In this document: positions 26,650 to 34,837 of the stretch, in pieces
Layout of the letters: each line of letters starts with the position of its first letter
Position numbering within the stretch: position 1 is the stretch's first letter
Assembly (NCBI RefSeq): GCF_006007885.1
Contig: NZ_VCRO01000003.1
Coordinates: forward strand, 124,001 to 188,000
Origin: Alteribacter natronophilus
GTDB taxonomy: Bacteria > Bacillota > Bacilli > Bacillales > Salisediminibacteriaceae
DNA: 64,000 bases
Direction of reading: 5' to 3'
The notes under the pieces: model-generated
Told to the model about the DNA's origin: nothing
Database searches by the model: none
Seen by the model: only the letters and a program-made list of their open reading frames with translations
Made by a program: the position numbers and the translations under genes

Positions 26650-27816
26650 ATGGCTCAACCAAAGTACATTATGAACCTTGATAAGATTAAGGAAATTCCG
26701 GAAGAAGAGCGTGCCAGGCTGAAGCAGATTACGGAAAAGTTCGTTTTCCGCGTGAATGATTATTATCTTAGTCTGATTGACTGGAAAAACCCTGAAGATC
26801 CGATCAGAAAACTTGTAATTCCAAACGAAGGTGAACTCGAAGAATATGGACGCTGGGACGCGTCAGATGAAGATACAAACTACGTCGTACCAGGCTGTCA
26901 GCATAAATACACAACAACCGCGCTGTTAATCGTTTCCGAAGTATGCGGTGCCTACTGCCGTTACTGTTTCCGGAAACGTCTGTTCCGTAACGATATTAAG
27001 GAGGCCATGGCAGATGTACAGCCGGGGATCGAGTACATAAAAGATCACCCCGAAATCAATAACGTTCTCCTGACAGGCGGCGATTCCCTCATTCTGGCCA
27101 CGAAGAAGCTGCGCCGGATTATCGAACAGCTCCGTGAAATTGATCACGTCAAAATCATCCGCCTCGGTTCCAAAATGCCGGTTTTTAATCCGATGCGCAT
27201 TTATGAAGATGAAGAGCTCCTCAAACTGATCCGTGAGTATTCCACTCCGGAAAAGCGGATTTATGTAATGGCTCACATTAACCATCCAAACGAAATTACA
27301 GAGGAAGCCAAGCGCGGGTTTGCCGCCCTTCATGACGCCGGTGCCATTGTTGTTAACCAGACGCCTGTACTTAAAGGTATCAACCACGATCCTGAAGTGC
27401 TTGCCGAGCTTCTTGACAAACTTTCCTGGGCCGGAGTGACTCCTTACTACTTCTTTATCAACCGTCCTGTGGCCGGCAACAATGACTTTGTTCTCTCCCT
27501 TAAAGAAGCATACGAAGCAGTTGAAAAAGCAAAAGCGATTACAAGCGGACTGGGTAAACGGGTACGCCTTTCCATGAGCCATACGTCCGGAAAAATTGAA
27601 ATCCTGGCAATCGAAGACGGTAAAGCCTACCTGAAATATCACCAGTCCCGTGATGGTGAGTACGGTAAGTTCATGGTGCTCGACTGTCCTGATGATGCCG
27701 GCTGGTTCGACGACCTTCCAGGTAACAAAGAACACTGGGAGCAGCCGAAAAAGAAAATGGAAACCTTCGAATCTGCCAACGAAAAAATTAAGCAGAAAGA
27801 AATTGTTAAGTCATAG
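26650..27816 (+). CDS. KamA-family radical SAM protein, atypical
   Basis: A 388-residue radical SAM enzyme of the lysine 2,3-aminomutase (KamA) family. Cys99, Cys103 and Cys106 (CGAYCRYCF) bind the [4Fe-4S] cluster; LLTGGDSLI and HINHPNEIT are KamA motifs. It differs from true lysine 2,3-aminomutases: the position of the first lysine-binding aspartate appears to be Arg (INRPVAGNNDF, about 270-280), and the VVDAPGGGGK segment with the second aspartate and the PLP lysine is replaced after HTSGKIE by an unrelated stretch. The C-terminal zinc/dimer region is also short. So lysine is unlikely to be the substrate. AGGAGGGTG precedes the ATG; a terminator follows. Confidence 0.85.
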   Translation: MAQPKYIMNLDKIKEIPEEERARLKQITEKFVFRVNDYYLSLIDWKNPEDPIRKLVIPNEGELEEYGRWDASDEDTNYVVPGCQHKYTTTALLIVSEVCGAYCRYCFRKRLFRNDIKEAMADVQPGIEYIKDHPEINNVLLTGGDSLILATKKLRRIIEQLREIDHVKIIRLGSKMPVFNPMRIYEDEELLKLIREYSTPEKRIYVMAHINHPNEITEEAKRGFAALHDAGAIVVNQTPVLKGINHDPEVLAELLDKLSWAGVTPYYFFINRPVAGNNDFVLSLKEAYEAVEKAKAITSGLGKRVRLSMSHTSGKIEILAIEDGKAYLKYHQSRDGEYGKFMVLDCPDDAGWFDDLPGNKEHWEQPKKKMETFESANEKIKQKEIVKS

Positions 27817-27837
27817 ACCTGCTCACAACCTGACTGT

Positions 27838-27878
27838 AAAAAAGCCCTCTGACGTTTCTGCAGAGGGCTTCCTGTTTT
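27838..27878. terminator. Bidirectional terminator between KamA-like and repeat-protein genes
   Basis: The stem AAGCCCTCTG / CAGAGGGCTT has seven T residues after it on the minus strand and CCTGTTTTCC on the plus strand. Confidence 0.85.
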
Positions 27879-27888
27879 CCGGGTGTTC

Positions 27889-28530
27889 TTAAAAGTCGTC
27901 GTCATCTCCCGGCATATATCCCATATGATTCATCCCCTGATGCGGCATCCCATTCCCTGGAAGCATTGGCTGGCCAGGCATTTCCATCTGACCGTTCCCG
28001 GGCATCATCGGCATCCCATTATCCATATGGCCATTACCCGGCATCATCGGCTGACCGCCATTTCCATGGTGGTTATTGCCGTGACCGGGATTGCCGTGGT
28101 TACCGTGATGATGGTTTCCGCCCATCATCTGGTTCGGATCCATCGGCATCTGCTGCGCCCCCATCACGTTCGGGCCGCCCATCCCCATCATCTGGTTCGG
28201 ATCCATCGGCATCTGCTGCGCCCCCATCACGTTCGGGCCGCCCATCCCCATCATCTGGTTCGGATCCATCGGCATCTGCTGTGCTCCCATTACGTTCGGG
28301 CCGCCCATCCCCATCATCTGATTCGGACCCATCGGCATCTGCTGTGCTCCCATTACGTTCGGGCCGCCCATCCCCATCATCTGATTCGGACCCATCGGCA
28401 TCTGCTGTGCTCCCATCACGTTCGGGCCGCCCATCCCCATCATCTGATTCGGACCCATCGGCATCTGCTGTGCTCCCATCACGTTCGGGCCGCCCATTCC
28501 AGCCTTACCTTTACCGCAATTACACCCCAT
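27889..28530 (-). CDS. Met/Gly/Asn/His-rich tandem-repeat protein, 213 aa
   Basis: I do not recognise a family. The protein starts MGCNCGKGK, then has six copies of a 21-residue unit (consensus GMGGPNVMGAQQMPMGPNQMM, written here by parts: GGPNVMGAQQ, MPM, G/D, PNQMMGM), a His/Asn/Gly-rich spacer (GGNHHHGNHGNPGHGNNHHG), a Met/Pro/Gly region with four PMMPGNG-like motifs, and an acidic end DDDDF. There is no signal peptide. The first three units carry Gly and the last three Asp at one position. Composition suggests a spore coat or metal-binding role (Met, His and the CxC could bind soft metals), which is inference. AAAGGAGTG precedes the ATG. Confidence 0.75.
   Translation of the reverse strand: MGCNCGKGKAGMGGPNVMGAQQMPMGPNQMMGMGGPNVMGAQQMPMGPNQMMGMGGPNVMGAQQMPMGPNQMMGMGGPNVMGAQQMPMDPNQMMGMGGPNVMGAQQMPMDPNQMMGMGGPNVMGAQQMPMDPNQMMGGNHHHGNHGNPGHGNNHHGNGGQPMMPGNGHMDNGMPMMPGNGQMEMPGQPMLPGNGMPHQGMNHMGYMPGDDDDF
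28141..28518 (-). repeat. Six tandem 63-bp repeats inside the Met-rich gene
   Basis: Units begin at 28141, 28204, 28267, 28330, 28393 and 28456 (each with CATCGGCATCTGCTG). The three left units share GGATCC and the three right units GGACCC at one codon, so blocks were duplicated recently. Such arrays expand and contract easily. Confidence 0.95.
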
Positions 28531-28754
28531 TAATTTTCCACTCCTTTAATTGTACTTTCCAGATTAGAACGCACAATTTCATTCCATTGTATGGATGTGT
28601 GTCACGGTTTGTGACTTTCCCTTCGGCAGCGCGGGAAAGCCCCTGACCCGGCCTGAAAAATTCTCCCCCCTCTCTCTTTAAACTTATTCTTCTCTTCTAC
28701 AAACCTGCACTTCAAACATAAAGTAAAACAGTAAATCGGGAAGGAGAGATTACT

Positions 28755-29330
28755 TTGGCCTACATCGAACCTTCAACTGCCTGGCTCAGAGACGGACGTC
28801 CGTTTACTGTCCGGACAGCCTATCCGGCAGATGCAGAAGATATGAGAAACCTGACCAGGGAAACCATTGCGGAAAAGGACAGCGGTCTTCTCTTAACTGC
28901 AGAAGAATTTCAGCTCAGCGTACAGGACCAGGCCGAGCGGATTCAGAATTCCTTCAACTCCCCATGGCACACCCTTGCTGTTGCACGGCATGAGGGTAAA
29001 CTTGCCGGAGTCGCATCCTTCGAACCGGAACAGATGCTGCAAAAGCTTCGCCACCATGGACTCATGGGGCTGATTGTAGCAAAGGAATACCGTTCCCTCG
29101 GCGTTGGCAGAACACTTCTCACCACCCTGCTCAAATGGGCCGCTGAACAGCCTCACCTGAAAAAAGCAGGACTCGAAGTGATATCAACAAACGAACCCGC
29201 CATCAGCCTATACCTTTCCCTCGGGTTTCAGCCGGCAGGCAGGTTCCATAATCACGTGCATCTCGGCAATGCCCGTTACGCCGACGTCTACAGGATGGAA
29301 AGGCCACTCAGGTATGACGACAATAAGTAA
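28755..29330 (+). CDS. GNAT family N-acetyltransferase
   Basis: A 191-residue acetyltransferase with a complete GNAT fold. The acetyl-CoA loop is in LIVAKEYRSLGVGRTLLTTL (about 115-134, R/Q-x-x-G-x-G/A version SLGVGR), followed by AGLEVISTNEPAISLYLSLG, the usual motif B region. The start is TTG at 28755 with AAGGAGAG seven bases upstream. The acceptor is unknown. Its position near the KamA-like gene is notable because lysine aminomutase often has an acetyltransferase partner (AblB), but this protein is shorter and not clearly AblB-like. Confidence 0.88.
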   Translation: MAYIEPSTAWLRDGRPFTVRTAYPADAEDMRNLTRETIAEKDSGLLLTAEEFQLSVQDQAERIQNSFNSPWHTLAVARHEGKLAGVASFEPEQMLQKLRHHGLMGLIVAKEYRSLGVGRTLLTTLLKWAAEQPHLKKAGLEVISTNEPAISLYLSLGFQPAGRFHNHVHLGNARYADVYRMERPLRYDDNK

Positions 29331-29475
29331 GCTGTAACAGGAGCACCGTGTGTACCTGCCGGTATTACCAGGCAGCTCCGTAACAATCCTCTTTCCGTTA
29401 AACGGCTCCGCATGCTCCTATAGAAATGTGGTATGATTAACCGGAAATCATGCCTGTTCTGGAGGTTTTTCAATC

Positions 29476-31260
29476 ATGAATGTAACCGCAACCACACTGA
29501 ATGCCAAGTACATCCATACATGCCTTGCTCTCCGGCTGTTAAAAACCTATGCTGCACCGGAATTCGATGTAGACATTGCTGAATTTACGATCAAGGATCC
29601 GGCGATGAACATCGTGTCCGATCTCTACAGCAGAAAGCCCGATGTTCTCGGGTTCAGCTGTTACATATGGAATATCGAAGAAACGATCCAGGTCGTTAAA
29701 ATGCTGAAAAAAGTGCTGCCTGATACGAAAATTGTATTCGGCGGCCCGGAAGTATCATACGATACCGCCCAATGGCTCGAACGTGTACCTGAAGTGGACT
29801 TTATTGTCATTGGAGAAGGAGAGGAAACATTCAAACACCTTCTTCAGGAAATTGAACGTGGAAAAAACGGCTGGCACTTCGTCTTTGGACTGGCGTACTG
29901 GAAAAACGGGGAAGTCATCGTCAATCCGGGGAGAGGAAAACTGGATTTGAAGACCATGCCCTCACCGTACAGGCTGGATGAAGACCTCCCGGCACTCGGC
30001 AGGCGCGTTGTTTATTTCGAAACAAGCCGGGGGTGTCCATTCAGCTGTCAGTTCTGCCTTTCCTCCATCGAAGTGGGGGTAAGATATTTTGATATAGAAA
30101 AAGTGAAGTCCGACCTGCTGTATCTGATCAGGAACGGAGCAAAAATGATCAAGTTTATCGACCGGACGTTCAACATTAAGCGCGATTATGCTCTCGAAAT
30201 CTTTGATTTTCTGATTAAAAACCATGGCGGCTGTGAATTCCAGTTTGAAATTACAGCTGACATCATGAGGCCGGAAGTCCTGTCTTTTTTAAACGAAAAC
30301 GCCCCTCCAGGTATCTTTCGCTTTGAAATCGGAGTCCAGTCCACCAATGATGACACAAACGACCTTATTAAGCGCCGGCAGAATTTTAAAAAGCTTGCGA
30401 GAACCGTAACTATGGTACGGGAAGGCGGTAAAATCGACCAGCACCTCGATCTGATTGCCGGTCTGCCGGAAGAAGACTATGAATCATTTAAGACGACTTT
30501 CAATGATGTCTTCGCCCTGCGGCCGGAGGAACTTCAGCTCGGCTTTTTAAAAATGCTGAGGGGTACCGGGATGCGAGCCATGGCAGACCAGTACAATTAC
30601 AAGTATATGGATCACGCACCGTATGAAATCCTCTCAAACAGCGTCCTCAGCTTTGATGAGGTTGTAAGGATTAAGCAGGTGGAAGATATTCTCGAAAAAT
30701 ACTGGAATGACCACCGCCTTGACCACACGACGGGATTTCTGACAGATAAGGTTTTCGACACTCCTTTTGATTTCTTTCAGAAGTATGGAGAGGAATGGGA
30801 CAGGCAGGGCTGGGGGCGAATCGGCCACCAGTTTGAGGATCTTTTTATACGACTGGACCGTTTTCTCGGGAAAGAGAAGATTGAGGAGCTTGAAACGGCA
30901 CGCAGCCTGATGAAGCTTGATTATCTGCTGCATCATAGACATAAACCGAGAAAGCGCTGGTGGAAAGCTGACTTTGACACAGAAACTGCCCAGCTTGTCC
31001 GTCACTTTCTATCCGACAGCCCTGAACACGTTTCTCCAGCCTTTTCCGCTCTTTCCCTGAATGCCAGAGAGCTTCGGAAGCATATCGTAATCGAGCGTGT
31101 ATCCATTGATATAAACCGGTATCTTGCAGACGGTGAAACAGTCCGCGCCGAGCACTACCTTGTTGTTCACTACTGCCCCAAAACCCTTCGCGCACAGCCG
31201 TTCTCCGTGCCTGCAGCCACTGTGTCGCACAGTCAGAGTCAAATCAGCCGGGGTCATTAA
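29476..31260 (+). CDS. B12-binding-domain radical SAM protein (DUF4080 type)
   Basis: A 594-residue enzyme in three parts. Residues 1-140 resemble the cobalamin-binding Rossmann domain (PDVLGFSCYIWNIEETIQV, VFGGPEVSYD, DFIVIGEGEETF). Residues about 170-400 form a radical SAM barrel with the cluster motif CPFSCQFC. The C-terminal 190 residues are the DUF4080-type domain. In this class a cobalamin or related step supports methylation or ring chemistry on an unknown substrate. The canonical DxHxxG cobalamin loop is not obvious. GGAGG lies before the ATG at 29476. It stands alone between GNAT and DMT genes on the same strand. Confidence 0.85.
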   Translation: MNVTATTLNAKYIHTCLALRLLKTYAAPEFDVDIAEFTIKDPAMNIVSDLYSRKPDVLGFSCYIWNIEETIQVVKMLKKVLPDTKIVFGGPEVSYDTAQWLERVPEVDFIVIGEGEETFKHLLQEIERGKNGWHFVFGLAYWKNGEVIVNPGRGKLDLKTMPSPYRLDEDLPALGRRVVYFETSRGCPFSCQFCLSSIEVGVRYFDIEKVKSDLLYLIRNGAKMIKFIDRTFNIKRDYALEIFDFLIKNHGGCEFQFEITADIMRPEVLSFLNENAPPGIFRFEIGVQSTNDDTNDLIKRRQNFKKLARTVTMVREGGKIDQHLDLIAGLPEEDYESFKTTFNDVFALRPEELQLGFLKMLRGTGMRAMADQYNYKYMDHAPYEILSNSVLSFDEVVRIKQVEDILEKYWNDHRLDHTTGFLTDKVFDTPFDFFQKYGEEWDRQGWGRIGHQFEDLFIRLDRFLGKEKIEELETARSLMKLDYLLHHRHKPRKRWWKADFDTETAQLVRHFLSDSPEHVSPAFSALSLNARELRKHIVIERVSIDINRYLADGETVRAEHYLVVHYCPKTLRAQPFSVPAATVSHSQSQISRGH

Positions 31261-31370
31261 GCGGCCTGGCCCCGGTGTTTTCCTCCGGGCATGGTGTGTT
31301 ATAGTGGCAAAGCGTAACAGTTAATACCATCTGGAGTTCAACAATATATGCACTGAAGGAGGGAATCCCC

Positions 31371-32276
31371 TTGTATAAATGGGCTTTTCTCTTGATCATT
31401 GGGGGAGCCGCCCTGTGGGGCACCATCGGCATTTTCGTTCAGGGCCTCTACGATCTCGGTTTCTCACCTATAGAAGTGGTGGCAATCCGGGTCATTGTCG
31501 CTTTTTTCGTAATTGCCGCTCTCCTGCTGATCAGAAACCCGTCTCTTGGAAAGGTAAATTTCCGCCACCTGCCGCTGTTTTTCGGTACAGGTATTATGAG
31601 CATTGTGTTCTTTAACTGGGCTTACTTCACGACGATCCAGGAAATAAACCTGAGTGTAGCTGCTGTACTGCTTTACACCGGACCTGCTTTTGTCACAATA
31701 ATGAGCCGGATTTTCTTTCGGGAGGCCATCACCGGCCCAAAGGTACTCGCTCTCTGCATGACACTGGCAGGCTGTACGCTTGTAATCGGCCTTTTTCCCG
31801 TGAGTGCAGGCCAGCTCTCGGTATATGGAATCGTCACAGGTGTTGCCTCGGGATTCGGATATGCTCTCTACAGTATTTTCGGAAAAACGGCATCCAGGCA
31901 CTATTCATCGCTCACAATTACGTTCTATACTTTTCTGTTCGCATCGGCTGCTATGCTGCCGTTCAGTGGAATCGTTCACTCTGCCCCTGCACTGCTTACC
32001 ATGGAGGGTATTCTGCTCGCAGCCGGACTCGGCACCATCCCGACTGTCTTCGCCTACCTCCTTTACACTGCCGGCCTTAATCAGGTGGAATCGAGCAGGG
32101 CTTCCATAGCGGCAACGGTTGAACCTGTCGTTGCGGCACTGATTGGCCTCATCGTTTTTGCAGACCAGCTGACAACGTGGCAGTTTGCCGGTATGGCCCT
32201 CGTTCTGCTTGCCGTCCTTGTCATCCAGAAAAGACGGAAACCGGCGAAACCCTCTCCCGTAAATGCCAATGTTTAG
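31371..32276 (+). CDS. EamA/DMT family transporter
   Basis: A 301-residue drug/metabolite transporter with ten hydrophobic helices arranged as two EamA repeats (AALWGTIGIFVQGLYDLGFS in the first; GVASGFGYALYSIFGKTASR in the second). It ends with a basic tail. Members export or import amino acids and other metabolites; the substrate is not readable. The start is TTG at 31371, preceded by GAAGGAGGG at about eight bases. Confidence 0.88.
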   Translation: MYKWAFLLIIGGAALWGTIGIFVQGLYDLGFSPIEVVAIRVIVAFFVIAALLLIRNPSLGKVNFRHLPLFFGTGIMSIVFFNWAYFTTIQEINLSVAAVLLYTGPAFVTIMSRIFFREAITGPKVLALCMTLAGCTLVIGLFPVSAGQLSVYGIVTGVASGFGYALYSIFGKTASRHYSSLTITFYTFLFASAAMLPFSGIVHSAPALLTMEGILLAAGLGTIPTVFAYLLYTAGLNQVESSRASIAATVEPVVAALIGLIVFADQLTTWQFAGMALVLLAVLVIQKRRKPAKPSPVNANV

Positions 32277-32333
32277 CCCTTTTCCTGTTAGGGAAAATAG
32301 TCTCCAATAGTCGAAAAAGGAGGGCGAAAGCAG

Positions 32334-32495
32334 ATGCCGGACAAAGACGCAGATGTAAGACACAGAGAAGAAGAGGTTGAAAAGAAACACGACAGCAGCA
32401 AGGTTGCCTCCACATTTATTAAATACGCCGCCTACCTGATTATTTTCTTTGGGATCCTCTGGTTCATCATTAACTATATTCTTCCGCAGTTTTAA
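32334..32495 (+). CDS. Small single-helix membrane protein, 53 aa
   Basis: The ATG at 32334 follows AAAAGGAGGGCG. The N-terminal half is charged (MPDKDADVRHREEEVEKKHD), the second half is one membrane helix (YAAYLIIFFGILWFIINYIL) ending PQF. It lies 57 bases after the DMT transporter gene on the same strand, before a terminator, and is probably in the same operon. Function unknown. Confidence 0.7.
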   Translation: MPDKDADVRHREEEVEKKHDSSKVASTFIKYAAYLIIFFGILWFIINYILPQF

Positions 32496-32546
32496 AAATC
32501 CCCGGACACGAATGGACTTTTCAGGCTTATAACCTTATCTCCACAT

Positions 32547-32586
32547 AAAAAGACATGTTCCCGAAGTTACGGGATCATGTCTTTTT
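32547..32586. terminator. Bidirectional terminator
   Basis: The stem AAAAAGACATG(T)TCCCG with its partner CGGGATCATGTCTTTTT ends both the plus-strand operon and, overlapping its stop codon, the PAS-STAS gene. Confidence 0.9.
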
Positions 32587-33369
32587 CGTCGTTTTTTCAC
32601 TTATTTCAAGACCTTCCTGAAGCATAATATCATGTATGGCCTGCCGGTAGTGGGCAAACGTTTTATCCTGTACCTTCAGCTGATTTACAACAAATGCCTT
32701 TACAAGCTTCGTTGAAAAACCGGTATAGTACGCACTTGCCCCCATGAGAGTAACAGTTTCCCGGAGTCTCGTAAATTCGTCCACCAGGTTATCATCCTCC
32801 ATTGAAGTGAGGCCGGAAAAGTCAAATATAATATAATCAGCGCCGGTTTCCTCTATTCTGGACAGGACCTTATTTCTCAGCAATTCAAAACGTTCTTCAT
32901 CAAAGGTACCGATAAGAGGAGCAAAAAGGGCATTTTCAAGAACCACTGGCAGGATAGGGGTAGCTGTTTCTGCAAGCATTTTTTCCCTCCGCCGTTCATT
33001 CCGTTTTTCTTTTGTCACGTCCCGCCAGAACAGAATGTAACCGGTATGGTCACCGGCTTTATCGAGCAGTTTATCTGCGTGGAGATCCGCTATGTAATCA
33101 TAAATCGGCACTGTTTTCCGATATGGGAGCCTGTTATTTTCAATTACTTCATGAAAATTTGAACTGGAATCATGGAGCCTGTCGACAGGATACCCGATCA
33201 GCTCCTCCGGTGATTCAACCGGAAGATATATGAGAAGATCTTTAACCAGTTTCACGGCCTGGGTGTTCATCCACTGCAGTTCAAAACCCTCGTTTACAAT
33301 AAAGACATTATCGTTCATATTATCCAAGAGCCGAATGTAATCAATAGACTTCGAAAGCTGCCCCTGCAT
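32575..33369 (-). CDS. PAS-STAS protein, RsbR-like
   Basis: A 264-residue soluble protein. Residues 8-118 form a PAS domain (NDNVFIVNEGFELQWMN; YILFWRDVTKEKR), without the NCRFLQ cysteine motif of LOV photoreceptors. A charged linker (119-135) leads to a C-terminal STAS domain beginning TPILPVVLENALFAPLIG, the RsbR/YtvA signature. RsbR-type proteins build the stressosome that releases sigma-B under stress. At the two sites matching the phospho-threonines of RsbR, this protein appears to have Glu158 and Asp192. No kinase or other rsb genes lie nearby. GGGAGGG precedes the ATG. Confidence 0.8.
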   Translation of the reverse strand: MQGQLSKSIDYIRLLDNMNDNVFIVNEGFELQWMNTQAVKLVKDLLIYLPVESPEELIGYPVDRLHDSSSNFHEVIENNRLPYRKTVPIYDYIADLHADKLLDKAGDHTGYILFWRDVTKEKRNERRREKMLAETATPILPVVLENALFAPLIGTFDEERFELLRNKVLSRIEETGADYIIFDFSGLTSMEDDNLVDEFTRLRETVTLMGASAYYTGFSTKLVKAFVVNQLKVQDKTFAHYRQAIHDIMLQEGLEISEKTTKKT

Positions 33370-33555
33370 ATAATATCCCTCCCTGTGTTTGTCCCTGCTG
33401 CGGTTCGGACGACCGATCGGACTGTATCCGGCTTATCCGGATGAACATCATAAACCTTTTCCCGGTGCTGTATTCAAAACACTTTGTTTCATATACCCTT
33501 TATATTATTTTTCAAACGTGTTTACATTAATTTCTGTTAAAATGTTCTTGCTCTT

Positions 33556-33607
33556 CCCGCAGGAGTGTCACGCCATCGCTCCAATAAACATTTCAAACTA
33601 ACAGAGC
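33556..33607 (-). repeat. Fragment of the interspersed element
   Basis: CCCGCAGGAGTGTCACGCC, CGCTCCAAT and CATTTCAAACTAACAGAGCC match one end of the copies at 46575-46823 and 7660-7790. The rest of the 33370-33615 gap contains nothing recognisable. Confidence 0.5.
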
Positions 33608-33615
33608 CTTATATT

Positions 33616-33650
33616 ACAAAAGAGCACCCCTTGGAGGTGCTCTTTTGTAA
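33616..33650. terminator. Terminator of the PAP2 gene
   Basis: A perfect stem ACAAAAGAGCACC / GGTGCTCTTTTGT ends just before the PAP2 stop codon and has T tracts in both directions. Confidence 0.9.
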
Positions 33651-33656
33651 ATTCCA

Positions 33657-34568
33657 TTATCCGGTTTTCTTCTGTCCGGAGTAAATCTCTTTCCAATTAG
33701 GATAGAGGCCGATTTTCACAAACAGCCAGGGAGCAGCCCACAGCCCCCAAAGCCCGATCAATCCGTACCGCAGACCGCCTGTAAAAAGTGTCTGGGGTAA
33801 TAGCCACTTGATACCTTCCTGAATAATGAATAGTCCTGCCAGTCCGATTAGGAGCGCTCCTGCCTTTTTCAGCCAGCTTTTTGGAATGACCATTCCTACA
33901 TGCCGTGCTTCCATCATAAAACCGACTCCTGCCCCCAGAAGGAATGCACCATAGCTGATGCCTTCAGAGGCGGGAAAGATCATCATCATCAGGACCGGCA
34001 CAGCAATGATGGCAGCCCACTTTGCTTTTTGGGACATGCCCGTAATCCAATTCTCCAGAACAATAAAGCCGAGAAGAATGACAGCCGCAGCGCCAATTCC
34101 CGTGAGTACGTCAGCAGGCCAGTGCACGCCTGTATAAAGCCTGCTGAATGAAATAAGTCCTGTAATCATAAATGCAAAAATCCAGAAAGCTTTGCTCTTC
34201 AGGGCGATGGCAAACATCCCCCACAGAGTAGCCGAACCCTGGGCATGTCCGCTTGGAAAACTGTCATACGGATAGTGGCTTCCCACCTCGGCTGATGAGA
34301 CAAATAAAGAATTGATCCCCTCTGTACCCACAGGCCTTTCCACAGCAAAATGAGATTTAAGAAGAGAATTGGTATACACCGACAGTAAAAAGACATACAC
34401 AAGCCGTATTCCAAACGCCTTTGACAGACACCAGTACACGAGCGGTACCATCAGAAAATAAAACAGTTCGTTACCCAGAAATGTCAGCACATACGCAGCA
34501 GCATCCGCCACCGGATGCTGAAGCGATGTAATATACTGCAAAAACGAGATTTCATATTCACGTATCAT
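33657..34568 (-). CDS. PAP2-family membrane phosphatase
   Basis: A lipid phosphatase-type membrane protein of 303 residues. The three catalytic motifs are present: KSHFAVERP (motif 1), PSGHAQGS (motif 2, His as proton donor) and SRLYTGVHWPADVLTG (motif 3, nucleophile His). About eight hydrophobic helices surround them, with a C-terminal extension of extra helices. The likely substrates are undecaprenyl pyrophosphate or phosphatidic/phosphatidylglycerol phosphate. The frame opens at 34604, but the ATG at 34568 follows AGGGGG and begins MIREYEISFLQ, as in relatives. Confidence 0.88.
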   Translation of the reverse strand: MIREYEISFLQYITSLQHPVADAAAYVLTFLGNELFYFLMVPLVYWCLSKAFGIRLVYVFLLSVYTNSLLKSHFAVERPVGTEGINSLFVSSAEVGSHYPYDSFPSGHAQGSATLWGMFAIALKSKAFWIFAFMITGLISFSRLYTGVHWPADVLTGIGAAAVILLGFIVLENWITGMSQKAKWAAIIAVPVLMMMIFPASEGISYGAFLLGAGVGFMMEARHVGMVIPKSWLKKAGALLIGLAGLFIIQEGIKWLLPQTLFTGGLRYGLIGLWGLWAAPWLFVKIGLYPNWKEIYSGQKKTG

Positions 34569-34791
34569 CCCTATTCCCCCTAATATAAATACAGCCGGGT
34601 CCACTCTCTATGTAAGGCTGTAACCCCAGTCTTCCCCATATATACATGCCTGGGCTCATACGATTAATTTCGGCAGAAATCACCGTGAGTCCTGTTATAA
34701 CATTACGGGCCAGATCGGATTGAAACCAGAATCAGCTTACCACCGGGGACGGAGAAAAGGAATACCCTTTTGTCTGTTTCCTTTCCTAAAC

Positions 34792-34835
34792 AGAAAAAGC
34801 CCCGAATCCGAAGCAGCGGAAACGGGACTTTTTCT
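34792..34835 (-). terminator. Terminator of the EAL gene
   Basis: An imperfect stem formed by AGTCCCGTTTCCG and CGGATTCGGGGCT on the minus strand is followed by TTTTTCTG. Confidence 0.6.
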
Positions 34836-34837
34836 GT

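Noticed and set aside
28141-28518. CRISPR array
   Set aside because: The regular 63-bp periodicity has no variable spacers; the whole unit repeats and encodes protein.
27883-28646. Two long plus-strand frames rich in His/Arg and Ser/Pro repeats
   Set aside because: They are the antisense reading of the six 63-bp repeats in the Met-rich gene; the minus-strand frame has the ribosome site and terminator.
26650-29330. An ablA-ablB operon for N-acetyl-beta-lysine
   Set aside because: The KamA protein lacks lysine-specific residues, the acetyltransferase is too short for AblB, and a terminator plus an opposite-strand gene separate them.
33370-33656. A small gene between the PAS-STAS and PAP2 genes
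   Set aside because: The only open frame covers a repeat fragment and lacks a ribosome site.
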